From the NCBI GenBank assembly GCA_030426085.1, contig JAUHYW010000007.1, positions 124,001 through 188,000 on the forward strand: 64,000 bases of DNA, given 5' to 3'. Both the position numbers and the translations under genes were made by a program. Below the pieces are notes generated by a model. That model had not been told where the DNA came from. It searched no databases and saw only the letters and a program-made list of their open reading frames with translations. Shown here in pieces: positions 26,024-35,589 of this stretch. Each line of letters begins with the position of its first letter. The stretch's first letter is position 1. The stretch is from a bacterium. Its GTDB lineage: Bacteria > Myxococcota_A > Bradymonadia > UBA7976 > UBA1532.

Positions 26024-28069
26024 GTGAGCAACGAGTTCTACGATCCGACCACCGGCGAGAGCCGGGAGAGTGTCGACATCGACGAGGCCACCCACTGGCA
26101 GGCGCGGGGGGTGCTGCAACAGGACACCCGCCGCCGGCGCCCGCTGTGGTTCGACGGGCGCTTCCTCGCCGCCCGCGATCTCACCCGCGAACAGCATTAC
26201 GTGCTCGCCCGCCAGTCCGACCTCGGCCGCATGATCGGCTGGGGTGTGACGGCGGGGCTGGTGGTGCAGGCGTCGGGCAATACGCTACAGGTCTCGCCGG
26301 GGCATGGCATCACCCCGGCCGGCGAGCTGATCGCGGTGCTGACCGAGGCCGAGTTCGCCCTCGACGATCTGCCCACCATCGAGCGGCTCAACGCGACCCT
26401 CGGCCTGAGCGCGGCGCCGAGCCACGTCGATCGCAACCGCACCGGGCTGTTCGTGCTCGCCGCCCGCCCGGTGGAGTACACCGCCGCGCCGACCGCCCGC
26501 TACCCGACGACGCTGGACGGCGATCGGGGGATCGAGGACGGCGAGATCGTCGAAGCCGTCGCGTTCAGCCTCGTGCCGTTCGACGACGCGCCGACCGAGG
26601 ATGGCACCGAGCGTCACCGGGCCCGGGCGGCCCATGAGATCTTCGTGCGCGGCGCCGCCGGCCGCCTCTCGCCCGAGGTGCTGCCGCTGGCCATGCTCGC
26701 CCTGGATCGGGGTGTCTTGCAGTGGCTCGATCACTACCTCGTGCGCCGCGACGCGGGGGTGGAGAACGTGCTCGGCTTCGGCCTCGGTCACCGGGCGGTG
26801 CGCGAGGCCCACCTGCGGCACTACGACGGGCACCTGCGCCAGATCGTCGACAGCGCGACCGGCGGCATCACCGCCGCCGATCACTTCGACGCGCTGCCCC
26901 CGGCCGGTCCCATGCCGGCCCGCTCGATCACCCTGGGTGAGACCGGCATCGACCAGCGGTTCTTCCCGCCCCAGATGGACGTGCGGATGACCCTGGTCCC
27001 GACCGACGAGCTGCCGGCCCTGCTGGAAGACAGCCTGGCTCTGCCTCCCATCGATCTGACCATGCCCGATCTGGCCCTGGAAGGCATCCGGGTGCTCGTG
27101 CTGGTGCCCGTCGATCGCCTCGACCTCGCGACGCAGGTGCGGGCGCTCACCCCGCCCAACGATCAGGCCGACATCACCCCGGTGGAGCGCCTGGGGCTCA
27201 CCGCCCCGCTGCGGCTCATCCGGCGGCGGCCGTACACCGAGCTCAAGCGCCTGCGGCAGCAGCGGCTCAGCGCCATCGAGCCCCCGGTGAACCTCGACGA
27301 CGACGTGCGTCAGGCGTGGGTGAACCTGATCGAAGGCACCGAGATCATGTGGTACGTGCGGCGGCGCACGCCGTCCCATGTCGATGGCACCATCGGCTTC
27401 ACCCGGGGCGGCGAGCCGCCGGTCGATCCCTACGATCTCGGCTGGAACATCGAGAACCACAGCACCGACTACGACGATGGCGGCATGTCCGGCTCGATGC
27501 AGCCGATGTCGTTCACGACGTACTACGCCAACCAGGCACACTTCGAGCTGTACGACCGGCTGCTGAGCAAGTTCGACGTCGGCCTGCGCCAGAACATGGC
27601 GCTCACCTTCGTGCCCGAGAGCTTTCATCGCTCGCAGATCGCGGGCGTCGGGCAGCTCTACCTGTGGTGCCTGCGCGCGCTGAACATCGGCGTCCTGCCC
27701 GACACCGATCTCACCGCCCTCGCCAACGACAGCGACCACAGCCACCTGCGCAATCGCTTCTACGAGCTCCTCGCGCCGATCCCCGACAACTCCCTGCAGA
27801 TGTCGGATGCCCACGGCGCGCTCGGCTCGAACGCCTGGATCAGCGACGAGGTGATCGATCTGATCCAGAACGCGGGGCTGCCCCCTCGCACGCTGTACTA
27901 CCTCGGCGGGCTCGGGCTGCCCGAGCGGTTCGTGCAGAAGGTCGACGAGATCCGTTTCGATCCCGAAGGCGACGTGGGGGTGTTCCTCGACGACGTGCGG
28001 ACCGCCGTCGACGCCGACGACCTGCAGGGGTTGGAGGATCTCATCGTGCCCCCACCGCCGCCGGCCTGA
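26024..28069 (+). CDS. eCIS baseplate-associated protein, module family B
   Basis: 681 residues, GTG start two bases after the previous stop. Residues 43-100 repeat the shared module (WFDGRFLAARDLTREQHY, GWGVTAGLVV, LQVSPGHGITPAGELI). Downstream there is a Trp/Tyr/His-rich region around residues 440-560 (MWYVRRRTPSHVDG, MSFTTYYANQAHFELYDRLL) that may be a binding surface, and a Pro-rich C-terminus. No enzyme motif is seen. It may be a collar, wedge or fibre-like component; which of these is unknown. Confidence 0.5.
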   Translation: MSNEFYDPTTGESRESVDIDEATHWQARGVLQQDTRRRRPLWFDGRFLAARDLTREQHYVLARQSDLGRMIGWGVTAGLVVQASGNTLQVSPGHGITPAGELIAVLTEAEFALDDLPTIERLNATLGLSAAPSHVDRNRTGLFVLAARPVEYTAAPTARYPTTLDGDRGIEDGEIVEAVAFSLVPFDDAPTEDGTERHRARAAHEIFVRGAAGRLSPEVLPLAMLALDRGVLQWLDHYLVRRDAGVENVLGFGLGHRAVREAHLRHYDGHLRQIVDSATGGITAADHFDALPPAGPMPARSITLGETGIDQRFFPPQMDVRMTLVPTDELPALLEDSLALPPIDLTMPDLALEGIRVLVLVPVDRLDLATQVRALTPPNDQADITPVERLGLTAPLRLIRRRPYTELKRLRQQRLSAIEPPVNLDDDVRQAWVNLIEGTEIMWYVRRRTPSHVDGTIGFTRGGEPPVDPYDLGWNIENHSTDYDDGGMSGSMQPMSFTTYYANQAHFELYDRLLSKFDVGLRQNMALTFVPESFHRSQIAGVGQLYLWCLRALNIGVLPDTDLTALANDSDHSHLRNRFYELLAPIPDNSLQMSDAHGALGSNAWISDEVIDLIQNAGLPPRTLYYLGGLGLPERFVQKVDEIRFDPEGDVGVFLDDVRTAVDADDLQGLEDLIVPPPPPA

Positions 28070-28121
28070 TGATCACCCACGCACCGCTCGCCGACCGCCA
28101 CGCTGTCACCGGAGGCAACCC

Positions 28122-31100
28122 ATGAGCTTCATCCGCCGCCCCGCCCATCTGCTGCCCGGCGAGCGTGTCATCGCCGTCCACCCCACGCCTTCGCCCTCGC
28201 CGGACGCCGGCTGGTCGCGCCGCCTGCGCTACCACGACGGGCGCGCGCTCGGCGATCGCGCGCTCGACCTCGAGCAGGGGGTGCGCAGCAGCCGCATGAG
28301 CGCGCTGGCCCAGGTCCTCTCGCCGGGCATCGTCGGGGGCCTCGAAGCCCGGATCGACACGGCGGACGCGCGGCTCCGGGTCGAGGCCGGCTTCGGCCTG
28401 ACCCTGTGGGGGGACGACGTCACCCTGACCCGACCCATCTCGTGTGCCATCGAAGACATCCCCATCCACGGCTTGGAGCGGGAAGGCACCGGCCCGTGGG
28501 CTCTGGCCGATCTCGAGGAGCACGAGATCAACCTGCTGCCTCCGATCAGCGTGCTGGTGCTCGAGCCGGTCCGGATCGAGACGCTCGACACCGACACCCC
28601 CGGCGTCAGCGCGGGTCAGCCCTGCGATCTCGACCCGGCGAACCTCGCGTTCGCCGACCGGCAGCGGGTCGATGGCGTGCGGCTGTGGCGCTATCCGCTC
28701 TACGAGCTGCCCGCCGCGATGTGGCGCGAGGCGCAGTGGCGGAACGCCCTGGCCTACTGGATGTTCGCGCACGAGGCGCGGCTCGGCCCCGGCGAAGGCG
28801 CGCCATGGAGCGCCCTCGGGGTGGCGGTCGGGCTGCTCGTCGACGACAGCGGGACGTGGGTGATGGACCGACACTGCGTCGCCCGGCGCGGCGGCCGCAT
28901 CGGCGGGCGCCGGCCCTTGATGTACATGCGCCGCTTCCCCGACGCGGACCCGGTGCGGGCGACCCCGGTGATCGCGGCGGTGGACGACGGCCCGTGGCCC
29001 GAGGCCGAGCCGGCGTGGTGGCAGGCCCGGATCGACCAGTTCGCCGAGCAGATCACCAACGGCAGCCCCATCCCCGACGGGGAGACGCTGGCGTCGCGCT
29101 ATCACTTCCTGCCTCCGGTGGGTGTGTTGCCCCCGGATGCCATCCCGCTGCGGCTGCCCGAGGGCGCCGACGCCACGCTCGAGCGCAACATCATGCCGGC
29201 GACCTTCCACCTCGACGCCCAGCCGGTGCCCATCGAGGCGCTCGACGACGTAGTCCGCGCGTCGGCGGGTCTGGCGCCGTTCAATGTGTTCATCGAGGAT
29301 CAGATGGACATCCTCGTGCCGGTCCCGCAGGCCTGGTTCGAAGAAGACCTGCTGCTGGTCGAGGAGGTGGACGACGCCTTCATCCGCGAGGTCGCGGCGA
29401 TGGCGATCCTCGTGCGGGCGGGGGACGCCCACATCGAGGTCGCGCAGGGCGTGGTGAACGAGGTGGAGATCACCCGCACCGGTGAGGCGCAGTCGACGGC
29501 GGTGATCACCCACGACCTCGGCAGCGCCGAGGCAGAGCTCGCGGCCGACAACCCGGAGAACCTGGACCCGACGAAGGATGATGGCACCATCATCGACGTG
29601 AGCGCGATCCCGGCGCTCATGCCCCATGTCACCGCCCTGGAGGGTGGTCGCACAGCCATCGAGAACCTGACGGAGACCTCCGGGACGTGGCATGCGACCC
29701 TCTCGAAGAACATCCGCCGCGAGGTCAAGACCCGGCATGATCCCGATCCTGCGGCGGGGGGAGCCGACCCGGTCGAGGCGCGACTGGCGTGGGTATTCGA
29801 AGGGCCGTGGGCGCCCGATCCCATGCCGACCGTCGACCCGCTCCTCTGGAGTTCAGGCATCGAGAACCTGATCGCGCGGGTCGAAGAGTTCATCGCGCTG
29901 GCCGAGGAAGTCATCGACTTCAAGCTGCTCGAACTCCAGAGCAATGTGGACCGCTACAAGAAGATCTTCGACAAGAACCTGCCCGGCAGCCGGGTGAGCG
30001 AGTCGGAGGCCTTCAGCGCGCTGGCCCCCGAGCCGCAAGCGCCGACCCCCACCTGGCTCGAGCCGATGGCATCGACCCTCGGCTTCGCCCAGCCCGAACT
30101 CGTCACTGATCCTGCGTTGCAGGGGTTCTACGAATACAACACCGGCGAACGCAACCTCGGCGCGCCCGAAATAGACGAGTCCACCGCGAACGATGGCGAT
30201 GACCCCGCCAAGCTGGATGGCCGCTTCAACCCCCCCATCCCGTTCGCCGGGCTCGACTCGCTGCTGAAACTGCGTACGGTCAAGGACTTCCGGACGCAGT
30301 TCGGCGTCACGCTGGCCAACCCGGAGGCCCGCGCAGCTCACGAGGATGCCATCGACCTCCTCCTGGAGCTCGTCGACCTGCTCATGAAGGCCCATGATGC
30401 GGGGTGTGACTTGTCCCACCTCGACTACCAGCACACCTTCTCCGAAGAGAGCCTGATCTTCGCCGATCACGATGGCGACGGTGAGGAGGAGTGGGAGTCC
30501 GTCCCCGATGACGCGATCGTCGATCTGCGAAACGCGACCCCGGACACCGTCGTCTCCCAACTGAGCCAGATCAAGGCGGCCCTCGGGCGGAACGCCGGTA
30601 AGAAGCGTCCCTTCCGAGATCACGCCGAGCACCTTCGCCGCGGCGCCGAAGCCGCCGAGCAGGCCGCGCGCCTCATCCGCCTCGTCCGCCGGCGCACGGC
30701 TCGCTACAAGCGTATGCTGCGCCGCCTCGAAGAAGGCCTCGCCGCCCTGATGCCGCTCGAGAAGCGGGCCCGAGGCATCCTGCGCGCCTTCCAGAACGTT
30801 GACGATGAGATCGAGCACGACCATGAGGTCGCGGTCGCATTGCTCGCCGACGAGGAAGCCCGGGTCGCCGAGGTCAACGCCCGCCGGGACAGCGTCATCG
30901 AGCGGGTGGACTTCCTCGTCTTCCGCCGCCCGCGGGTGGTGGGGCCGCCGATGCAGCTCCCGCGGCAGGTTCTCGATCCCGCATGGAGCGCCGATCCGGT
31001 GCCCCGGTGCCTCGCGGGCGACTTCCGCCCGCCGGCCGCGCTGGACGCCATGCTCGACCTGCTGCGCGACGCGCCGCTGGGCTGGTTCACCGGCGGGGAG

Positions 31101-32006
31101 GCGCTGCTCGACCACCTCGGGCGCCTCGACGCGCTGCGTACGCTGCTCGAATACGCCGACGCCCGCCCGGCCGAGCGGGCCACCGCCCCGGTGCACCTCG
31201 ACGGATCCGCCAACCCGCTGGCGCAGGCCATCTCGGCGCTGCTCGACAACCGCAAGAGCCTGCTGCGTCAGGGTCGCCAGGGGCGCAAGGCCGGTCGGGG
31301 GGCCCGGCGGGCGTCGTGGAAGACGCTGCAGAAGCAGGCGCTCGAGGCCGCCAGCCTGGGCGATCTCATCGACGCCGCCCACGGGCAGCCGAACGCCACC
31401 AAAGCCGCCGCGGCCGCGTTCGGTGATCTGGGTGAGGTCAGCGCCTGCCTGTATGCGCAGCTCCGAGGGCTCGACGGGTCGATCCGGCTGGCCTGGACCC
31501 AGGTCCTCAGCGGATTCGACCGCCCGATCGACCTGCGCAGCCTGGCCGTGCTGCCCCGATGGGGCGCCGTCGAGCGGATCACCCGCCGCGAGCTGCAAGC
31601 CCACGTCGACTGGCTCTACGGGCAGGTCGACGCCCAGAAGCCGGCCGCGCGGGCGCTCGTGCGGGATCTGATCCGGTGCGCGATCCTCATCGCGAGCCAC
31701 GCGCCCATCAACCGGGTCCTGCGGGGCGCGGTGCGCAACCGACGGCCGCTGGGCATCGGCGAGCACCTCGCGCTGATGGTCGACGCGACCCTGACCCGCA
31801 TCGGGGCGCATGTGCAGCTCCTCGACGACGACGAGAACGTCATCGGGCGGGGCATCGTGGACGACCTCGGCGCCGACTCGGCCACGGTGCGGGTCATCGC
31901 CGCCGGGGCGAGCGCCATCGACCCGGCGGGCGGCGTCATCGGCGAGCCGGCCCGCATCGGCGGCCGCGACTGGAGCGTCGGCCCGGCGGGGCTGATCGCG
32001 AAATGA
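28122..32006 (+). CDS. Very large eCIS structural protein, module family C
   Basis: 1294 residues. Residues 39-105 again show the module (RYHDGRALGDRALDLEQG, SPGIVGGLEAR, RVEAGFGLTLWGDDVTL). Helical, probably coiled-coil stretches lie near residues 583-620 and 834-890. No membrane segment or catalytic motif was found. ATG 28122 follows GGAGG. The position just before the tape-measure and ATPase genes is where fibre or large accessory genes lie in Afp/PVC clusters, so a fibre, cage or baseplate-extension role is possible but not shown. Three GATGSCATC sites occur inside it. Confidence 0.5.
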   Translation: MSFIRRPAHLLPGERVIAVHPTPSPSPDAGWSRRLRYHDGRALGDRALDLEQGVRSSRMSALAQVLSPGIVGGLEARIDTADARLRVEAGFGLTLWGDDVTLTRPISCAIEDIPIHGLEREGTGPWALADLEEHEINLLPPISVLVLEPVRIETLDTDTPGVSAGQPCDLDPANLAFADRQRVDGVRLWRYPLYELPAAMWREAQWRNALAYWMFAHEARLGPGEGAPWSALGVAVGLLVDDSGTWVMDRHCVARRGGRIGGRRPLMYMRRFPDADPVRATPVIAAVDDGPWPEAEPAWWQARIDQFAEQITNGSPIPDGETLASRYHFLPPVGVLPPDAIPLRLPEGADATLERNIMPATFHLDAQPVPIEALDDVVRASAGLAPFNVFIEDQMDILVPVPQAWFEEDLLLVEEVDDAFIREVAAMAILVRAGDAHIEVAQGVVNEVEITRTGEAQSTAVITHDLGSAEAELAADNPENLDPTKDDGTIIDVSAIPALMPHVTALEGGRTAIENLTETSGTWHATLSKNIRREVKTRHDPDPAAGGADPVEARLAWVFEGPWAPDPMPTVDPLLWSSGIENLIARVEEFIALAEEVIDFKLLELQSNVDRYKKIFDKNLPGSRVSESEAFSALAPEPQAPTPTWLEPMASTLGFAQPELVTDPALQGFYEYNTGERNLGAPEIDESTANDGDDPAKLDGRFNPPIPFAGLDSLLKLRTVKDFRTQFGVTLANPEARAAHEDAIDLLLELVDLLMKAHDAGCDLSHLDYQHTFSEESLIFADHDGDGEEEWESVPDDAIVDLRNATPDTVVSQLSQIKAALGRNAGKKRPFRDHAEHLRRGAEAAEQAARLIRLVRRRTARYKRMLRRLEEGLAALMPLEKRARGILRAFQNVDDEIEHDHEVAVALLADEEARVAEVNARRDSVIERVDFLVFRRPRVVGPPMQLPRQVLDPAWSADPVPRCLAGDFRPPAALDAMLDLLRDAPLGWFTGGEALLDHLGRLDALRTLLEYADARPAERATAPVHLDGSANPLAQAISALLDNRKSLLRQGRQGRKAGRGARRASWKTLQKQALEAASLGDLIDAAHGQPNATKAAAAAFGDLGEVSACLYAQLRGLDGSIRLAWTQVLSGFDRPIDLRSLAVLPRWGAVERITRRELQAHVDWLYGQVDAQKPAARALVRDLIRCAILIASHAPINRVLRGAVRNRRPLGIGEHLALMVDATLTRIGAHVQLLDDDENVIGRGIVDDLGADSATVRVIAAGASAIDPAGGVIGEPARIGGRDWSVGPAGLIAK

Positions 32007-33733
32007 CCGCGACCCGTCGCATCCGGCGCCTCGAGCTGCGCGCCCCACCCGGCGTCGGTCTGGCGGGGCCCGAGGCGCTCGTCACCGACGCGCTGCGGAC
32101 CGCGAGCGTGCCGGGGCTGCCTCCCGGGGCGGTGCTGGTCATCCGCCGCCTGGACCTGGGTCGGCTGTCCCGGCACCTGCCCCCGGCGACGCTCGCGCTG
32201 CGCATCGAGGCCCACCTGCGCCGCCTGTCGACCCGCGCCGTCCGCTTCGCGCCCGAGCGCGTGGCCGACGCCCCCGCGGTGTGGTTCGCCGACCCCTCGG
32301 AGCCGCCCGTCGCCTACATGCGGGCCCGGGTGACGAGCGCGGCGGCCGGCGAATGGGTGTGGTCGAAGATCATCCCTGGCGCGTCGGACGCGCGCGACCC
32401 AGTGGCCGCCACCCGCGCCGCGATCCGCGCCGCCATGGAGACGGACAGCCCCGCGCTCACCATCGCCCGCGTGCTCGACGTCCTCGCGGTCGGCCACCGA
32501 CTGGATTGGTTCGTGACCGCGTTCGACCGGGCGGACGCCGCTGCGCTGTGGCGGGCCTGCGGGTGGTCCGCGCCTGGGGCGCCGGTCGCGCGGCCGAGCC
32601 CGCCCCCCTTCGAACCGTCAGCCGCGTGGCGTTCTGCGGTGACCGCGCTCATGCGCACGCCGCCGGCTGGCATCCGCGTCCGCTGGCTGGCGACGATGGC
32701 CCTGGTGGCCCGTCGGCCGGCGCTGCTCGGCCTGTCCGAGCCCTGGAGGCTCGGCGACGCGCTCTGCGCAGCGCTCCTGCCGGCCGGGCGCGCGCCGTCT
32801 CACCGCGCGCGTCGCGAAGCCGAGGGCGCCGTGCTGCCTCTCTTCGCGACCGAGGCGTCACAGCCCGCGGCGAGCGTCGTCCCCCACCCCCACGCCGGCG
32901 CCGACGGACCGCCGGAGACAGCCGAAGCGCTCTCGGCGTTCGACCCTCCGCGGGCCGCCCGAAGTCGCCCCCGCGAGCCATCTACGCGCGCCGCAGACGA
33001 TGTCGCCTCACCTTCATGCCCCGGACCACGAGAGGCGCCACCCGAGCCCCAGCGATTCGATCAGCCGGTCGCCACGGCGTTCGGCGGCCTGCTCTTCCTC
33101 GTGCCCGTCCTCCGCCGGCTGGGTATCGAGGCCGTGCTCGAGAGAGACCCGCGGCGCCCGGATCTCGCGGGGCACGTCCTCCAAGCCGCGCTCGTGGCGG
33201 CCGGCGCGACGCCGGATGATCCGCTGTACGACGCGCTCGACCGCTCACTCGATCTCGGAGCGCCGCTGCCATTCTCGGCACCAGCGATCTGGTGGAAGCC
33301 GGCGCCCCATGGCCTGCGCGACATCGCCAGCCCTTTGACGGTCGCCCGACGGCGCGGTGATCCCAACGCTCGGGTGCTGTGTGTAGACGCCGAGTGGCCC
33401 ATCGCCCTATGGCGCGGTGAGCGGCCGGCCGACGTCCCCCCCGGCGAGGGCCCCGGCCCGATGCTGTCGGCCGAGACCGACCTCGCGGCGTGGGTCGCAG
33501 CGTGGCTCGGCGCCGCTGATCGCTGGCTCGAACGGCACGCCGACCTCGACCTCGAGTCGTGCATCCGGCGGCCGGGCGCGGTGACCCTGTCGCCGACCCA
33601 CGTCACGGCGATCTTCGACCTCGCCGACGCCGACATCCGCGTGCGCCGCGCGGCGCTCGACATCGACCCCGGCTTCGTGCCCTGGCTCGGCCGGGTCATC
33701 CACTACCACTACCTTCACGGAGGTCGATATTGA
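32003..33733 (+). CDS. Tape-measure-like protein (CIS_TMP/Afp14-like)
   Basis: 576 residues. The N-terminus IRRLELRAPPG...VLVIRRLDLGRLSRHLP resembles the start of contractile-injection-system tape-measure proteins, and residues about 360-374 (GGLLFLVPVLRRLG) match their conserved hydrophobic motif (normally NAGLxLLxPFLPRLF). Between them is a Pro/Ala linker. Afp14-type proteins set particle length. It overlaps the genes on both sides by four bases, and its position directly before the AAA+ ATPase matches the Afp14-Afp15 order. Motif recognition is from memory of the family. Confidence 0.68.
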   Translation: MTATRRIRRLELRAPPGVGLAGPEALVTDALRTASVPGLPPGAVLVIRRLDLGRLSRHLPPATLALRIEAHLRRLSTRAVRFAPERVADAPAVWFADPSEPPVAYMRARVTSAAAGEWVWSKIIPGASDARDPVAATRAAIRAAMETDSPALTIARVLDVLAVGHRLDWFVTAFDRADAAALWRACGWSAPGAPVARPSPPPFEPSAAWRSAVTALMRTPPAGIRVRWLATMALVARRPALLGLSEPWRLGDALCAALLPAGRAPSHRARREAEGAVLPLFATEASQPAASVVPHPHAGADGPPETAEALSAFDPPRAARSRPREPSTRAADDVASPSCPGPREAPPEPQRFDQPVATAFGGLLFLVPVLRRLGIEAVLERDPRRPDLAGHVLQAALVAAGATPDDPLYDALDRSLDLGAPLPFSAPAIWWKPAPHGLRDIASPLTVARRRGDPNARVLCVDAEWPIALWRGERPADVPPGEGPGPMLSAETDLAAWVAAWLGAADRWLERHADLDLESCIRRPGAVTLSPTHVTAIFDLADADIRVRRAALDIDPGFVPWLGRVIHYHYLHGGRY

Positions 33734-35589
33734 GGGCCTCGGCTCCCGATCCGGTCCTCATCGCGGCCCGCGCGCTCGCCGGCGTCGCCGACGGCATCGA
33801 CCGCGGCGCCGCGCCCGAGCTGCGTTGGCTCGACGGCTACCTCGAGCGCCACCGCGAGGCGGATCCCGGCGACGGTCTGGACCCCATCGGTGACGGTCTC
33901 ACCGAGGCCGAGCGCACCGCCGCCGCGCTGGCGATGGCGGTCGAGATCGACCCCTACGTCGGCCGGGTCGTCGCGCGGCTCCAGGCGCCGGTGCCCGGCA
34001 CCCGTCCCAGCCTGGGCCTCGTCGGCAGCCTGACCGGCGCCGATCCGGTGGCGATCGCCGCCGGGCGGGCGGTCGCCTGCGAGCTGCTCGTCGTCGGGGC
34101 ATCCGGTCAGCCCCTGCCCGACCGGCCGATCTCGGTGCCTCTGCCCATCGTCGGCGCCGCCCGGGGCGCACAGCCCCGGTGGCCCGGCGCGCAGATCGGC
34201 CCCGAGGCCCACACGCCGCCCCTGCCGCCGTCGATGACCGCTACGGTCGCCCGCCACGCCGCCGGCCTCGAGGGCGCGCGCCGGGCGCTGCTCATCCGGA
34301 GCGCCTCGTCCACCGACGGACGCGCGCTCGCCGCCGCCGTCGCCGCCGCGCTCGACCGCGTGCCGGTCGTCTTCCCCGCCGGTCAGCCCGCGCCGGGGCG
34401 AGCGCCGTGGCTGATGCTCGTCGGCGGCCTGCCGGTCTTCGAGGCTCGCCCGGGGCCCAATGACGTCGAGCGGCTGGCCGCCCTGCCGGGCTACGACGGG
34501 CCCATCATCGTGGTGACCGGCCCCGACGACCGGGTCGAGCTCGCCGACCGGGCGCCCGTCACCTGGCACGTCTCCCCACCCGACGCGGCCGAGCGGATCG
34601 AGCTGTGGCGGGCAGCCGTGACCGACGGCGCGCTGGCCGAGCACCTGGGCCGCATGCTGCGGATCGGCCCCGGGCGCATCGCCGAGCTCGGGCGCCTGGC
34701 CTATCAGCGCGCGGCCACCCGAGGCCTCGACGCGCCGGCGCTCGACGACCTCGTCGCGGCCTGCTGGGACGGTGAGGCGGCCCGGCTCGATGGCCTCGCG
34801 ACGCCGGTCACCGAGCGCATCCCCGACGACGCGCTGCTCCTCGAGCCCCGGGTCCGCGAAGGGCTCGATCGACTGCTGATCCGCTGCCGCCGCCGAGAGG
34901 ATCTCTCCGGCGCGCTGGGCGTCGCCGCCCGCATCCGCTACCGCCCCGGCGTGCGGGCCCTGCTCGTCGGCCCTTCGGGCACCGGCAAGACCCTCGCCGC
35001 GGCGTGGCTCGCCAGCCACCTGACCCGGCCGCTCTTCCGGGTCGACCTCGCCTCGGTGCTCAGCAAGTACATCGGCGAGACCGAGAAGAACCTGTCGGCC
35101 CTGCTCGCCCGCGCCGAGCACGCCGACGTCGTCCTGCTCTTCGACGAGGCCGACTCGCTCTTCGGCCAGCGGACGGACGTGCGCCACGCGACCGATCGCT
35201 TCGCCAACGCCCAGACCAACTATCTCCTCCAGCGTATCGAGGATTACGACGGTGTGGTCATCCTCACTTCGAACAGCCGCTCCCGGTTCGACGGCGCCTT
35301 CACCCGCCGGCTGGACGCCATCATCGAGTTCGGCGCGCCCGACGTCGCCACCCGCCGCGCGCTGTGGCTGGCCCACCTCGGCGACGGGCACTGCCTGCCC
35401 GCGGCCCGGCTCAATCGCCTCGCGGCGTGCGCCGCGCTGACCGGGGGTCACATCCGCGGCGCGGCGTTCACCGCGGCCGTCCTGGCCGACGGAGCGCCCA
35501 TCGGGTGGAGTCATGTCATGCGCGCGCTCGACGATGTCTATCGTAAGCTGGGCCAGCCGCGGCCGAGCGGGTTGGGACCGACGCCATGA
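33730..35589 (+). CDS. AAA+ ATPase of the eCIS (Pvc15/Afp15-like)
   Basis: 619 residues. The C-terminal AAA+ domain has Walker A GPSGTGKT (residues 414-421), Walker B LLFDEADSLF (D472, E473), the SNSRSRFDGAFTRRLD sensor/arginine-finger region, and the family-typical DLASVLSKYIGETEKNL. The N-terminal 400 residues form an adaptor region with little similarity. This ATPase is a hallmark eCIS gene and is thought to help assembly or cargo loading. Start is a TTG at 33730 (TTGA overlap with the tape-measure stop) preceded by GGAGG seven bases away. The stop overlaps the first cargo gene (ATGA). Confidence 0.93.
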   Translation: MRASAPDPVLIAARALAGVADGIDRGAAPELRWLDGYLERHREADPGDGLDPIGDGLTEAERTAAALAMAVEIDPYVGRVVARLQAPVPGTRPSLGLVGSLTGADPVAIAAGRAVACELLVVGASGQPLPDRPISVPLPIVGAARGAQPRWPGAQIGPEAHTPPLPPSMTATVARHAAGLEGARRALLIRSASSTDGRALAAAVAAALDRVPVVFPAGQPAPGRAPWLMLVGGLPVFEARPGPNDVERLAALPGYDGPIIVVTGPDDRVELADRAPVTWHVSPPDAAERIELWRAAVTDGALAEHLGRMLRIGPGRIAELGRLAYQRAATRGLDAPALDDLVAACWDGEAARLDGLATPVTERIPDDALLLEPRVREGLDRLLIRCRRREDLSGALGVAARIRYRPGVRALLVGPSGTGKTLAAAWLASHLTRPLFRVDLASVLSKYIGETEKNLSALLARAEHADVVLLFDEADSLFGQRTDVRHATDRFANAQTNYLLQRIEDYDGVVILTSNSRSRFDGAFTRRLDAIIEFGAPDVATRRALWLAHLGDGHCLPAARLNRLAACAALTGGHIRGAAFTAAVLADGAPIGWSHVMRALDDVYRKLGQPRPSGLGPTP

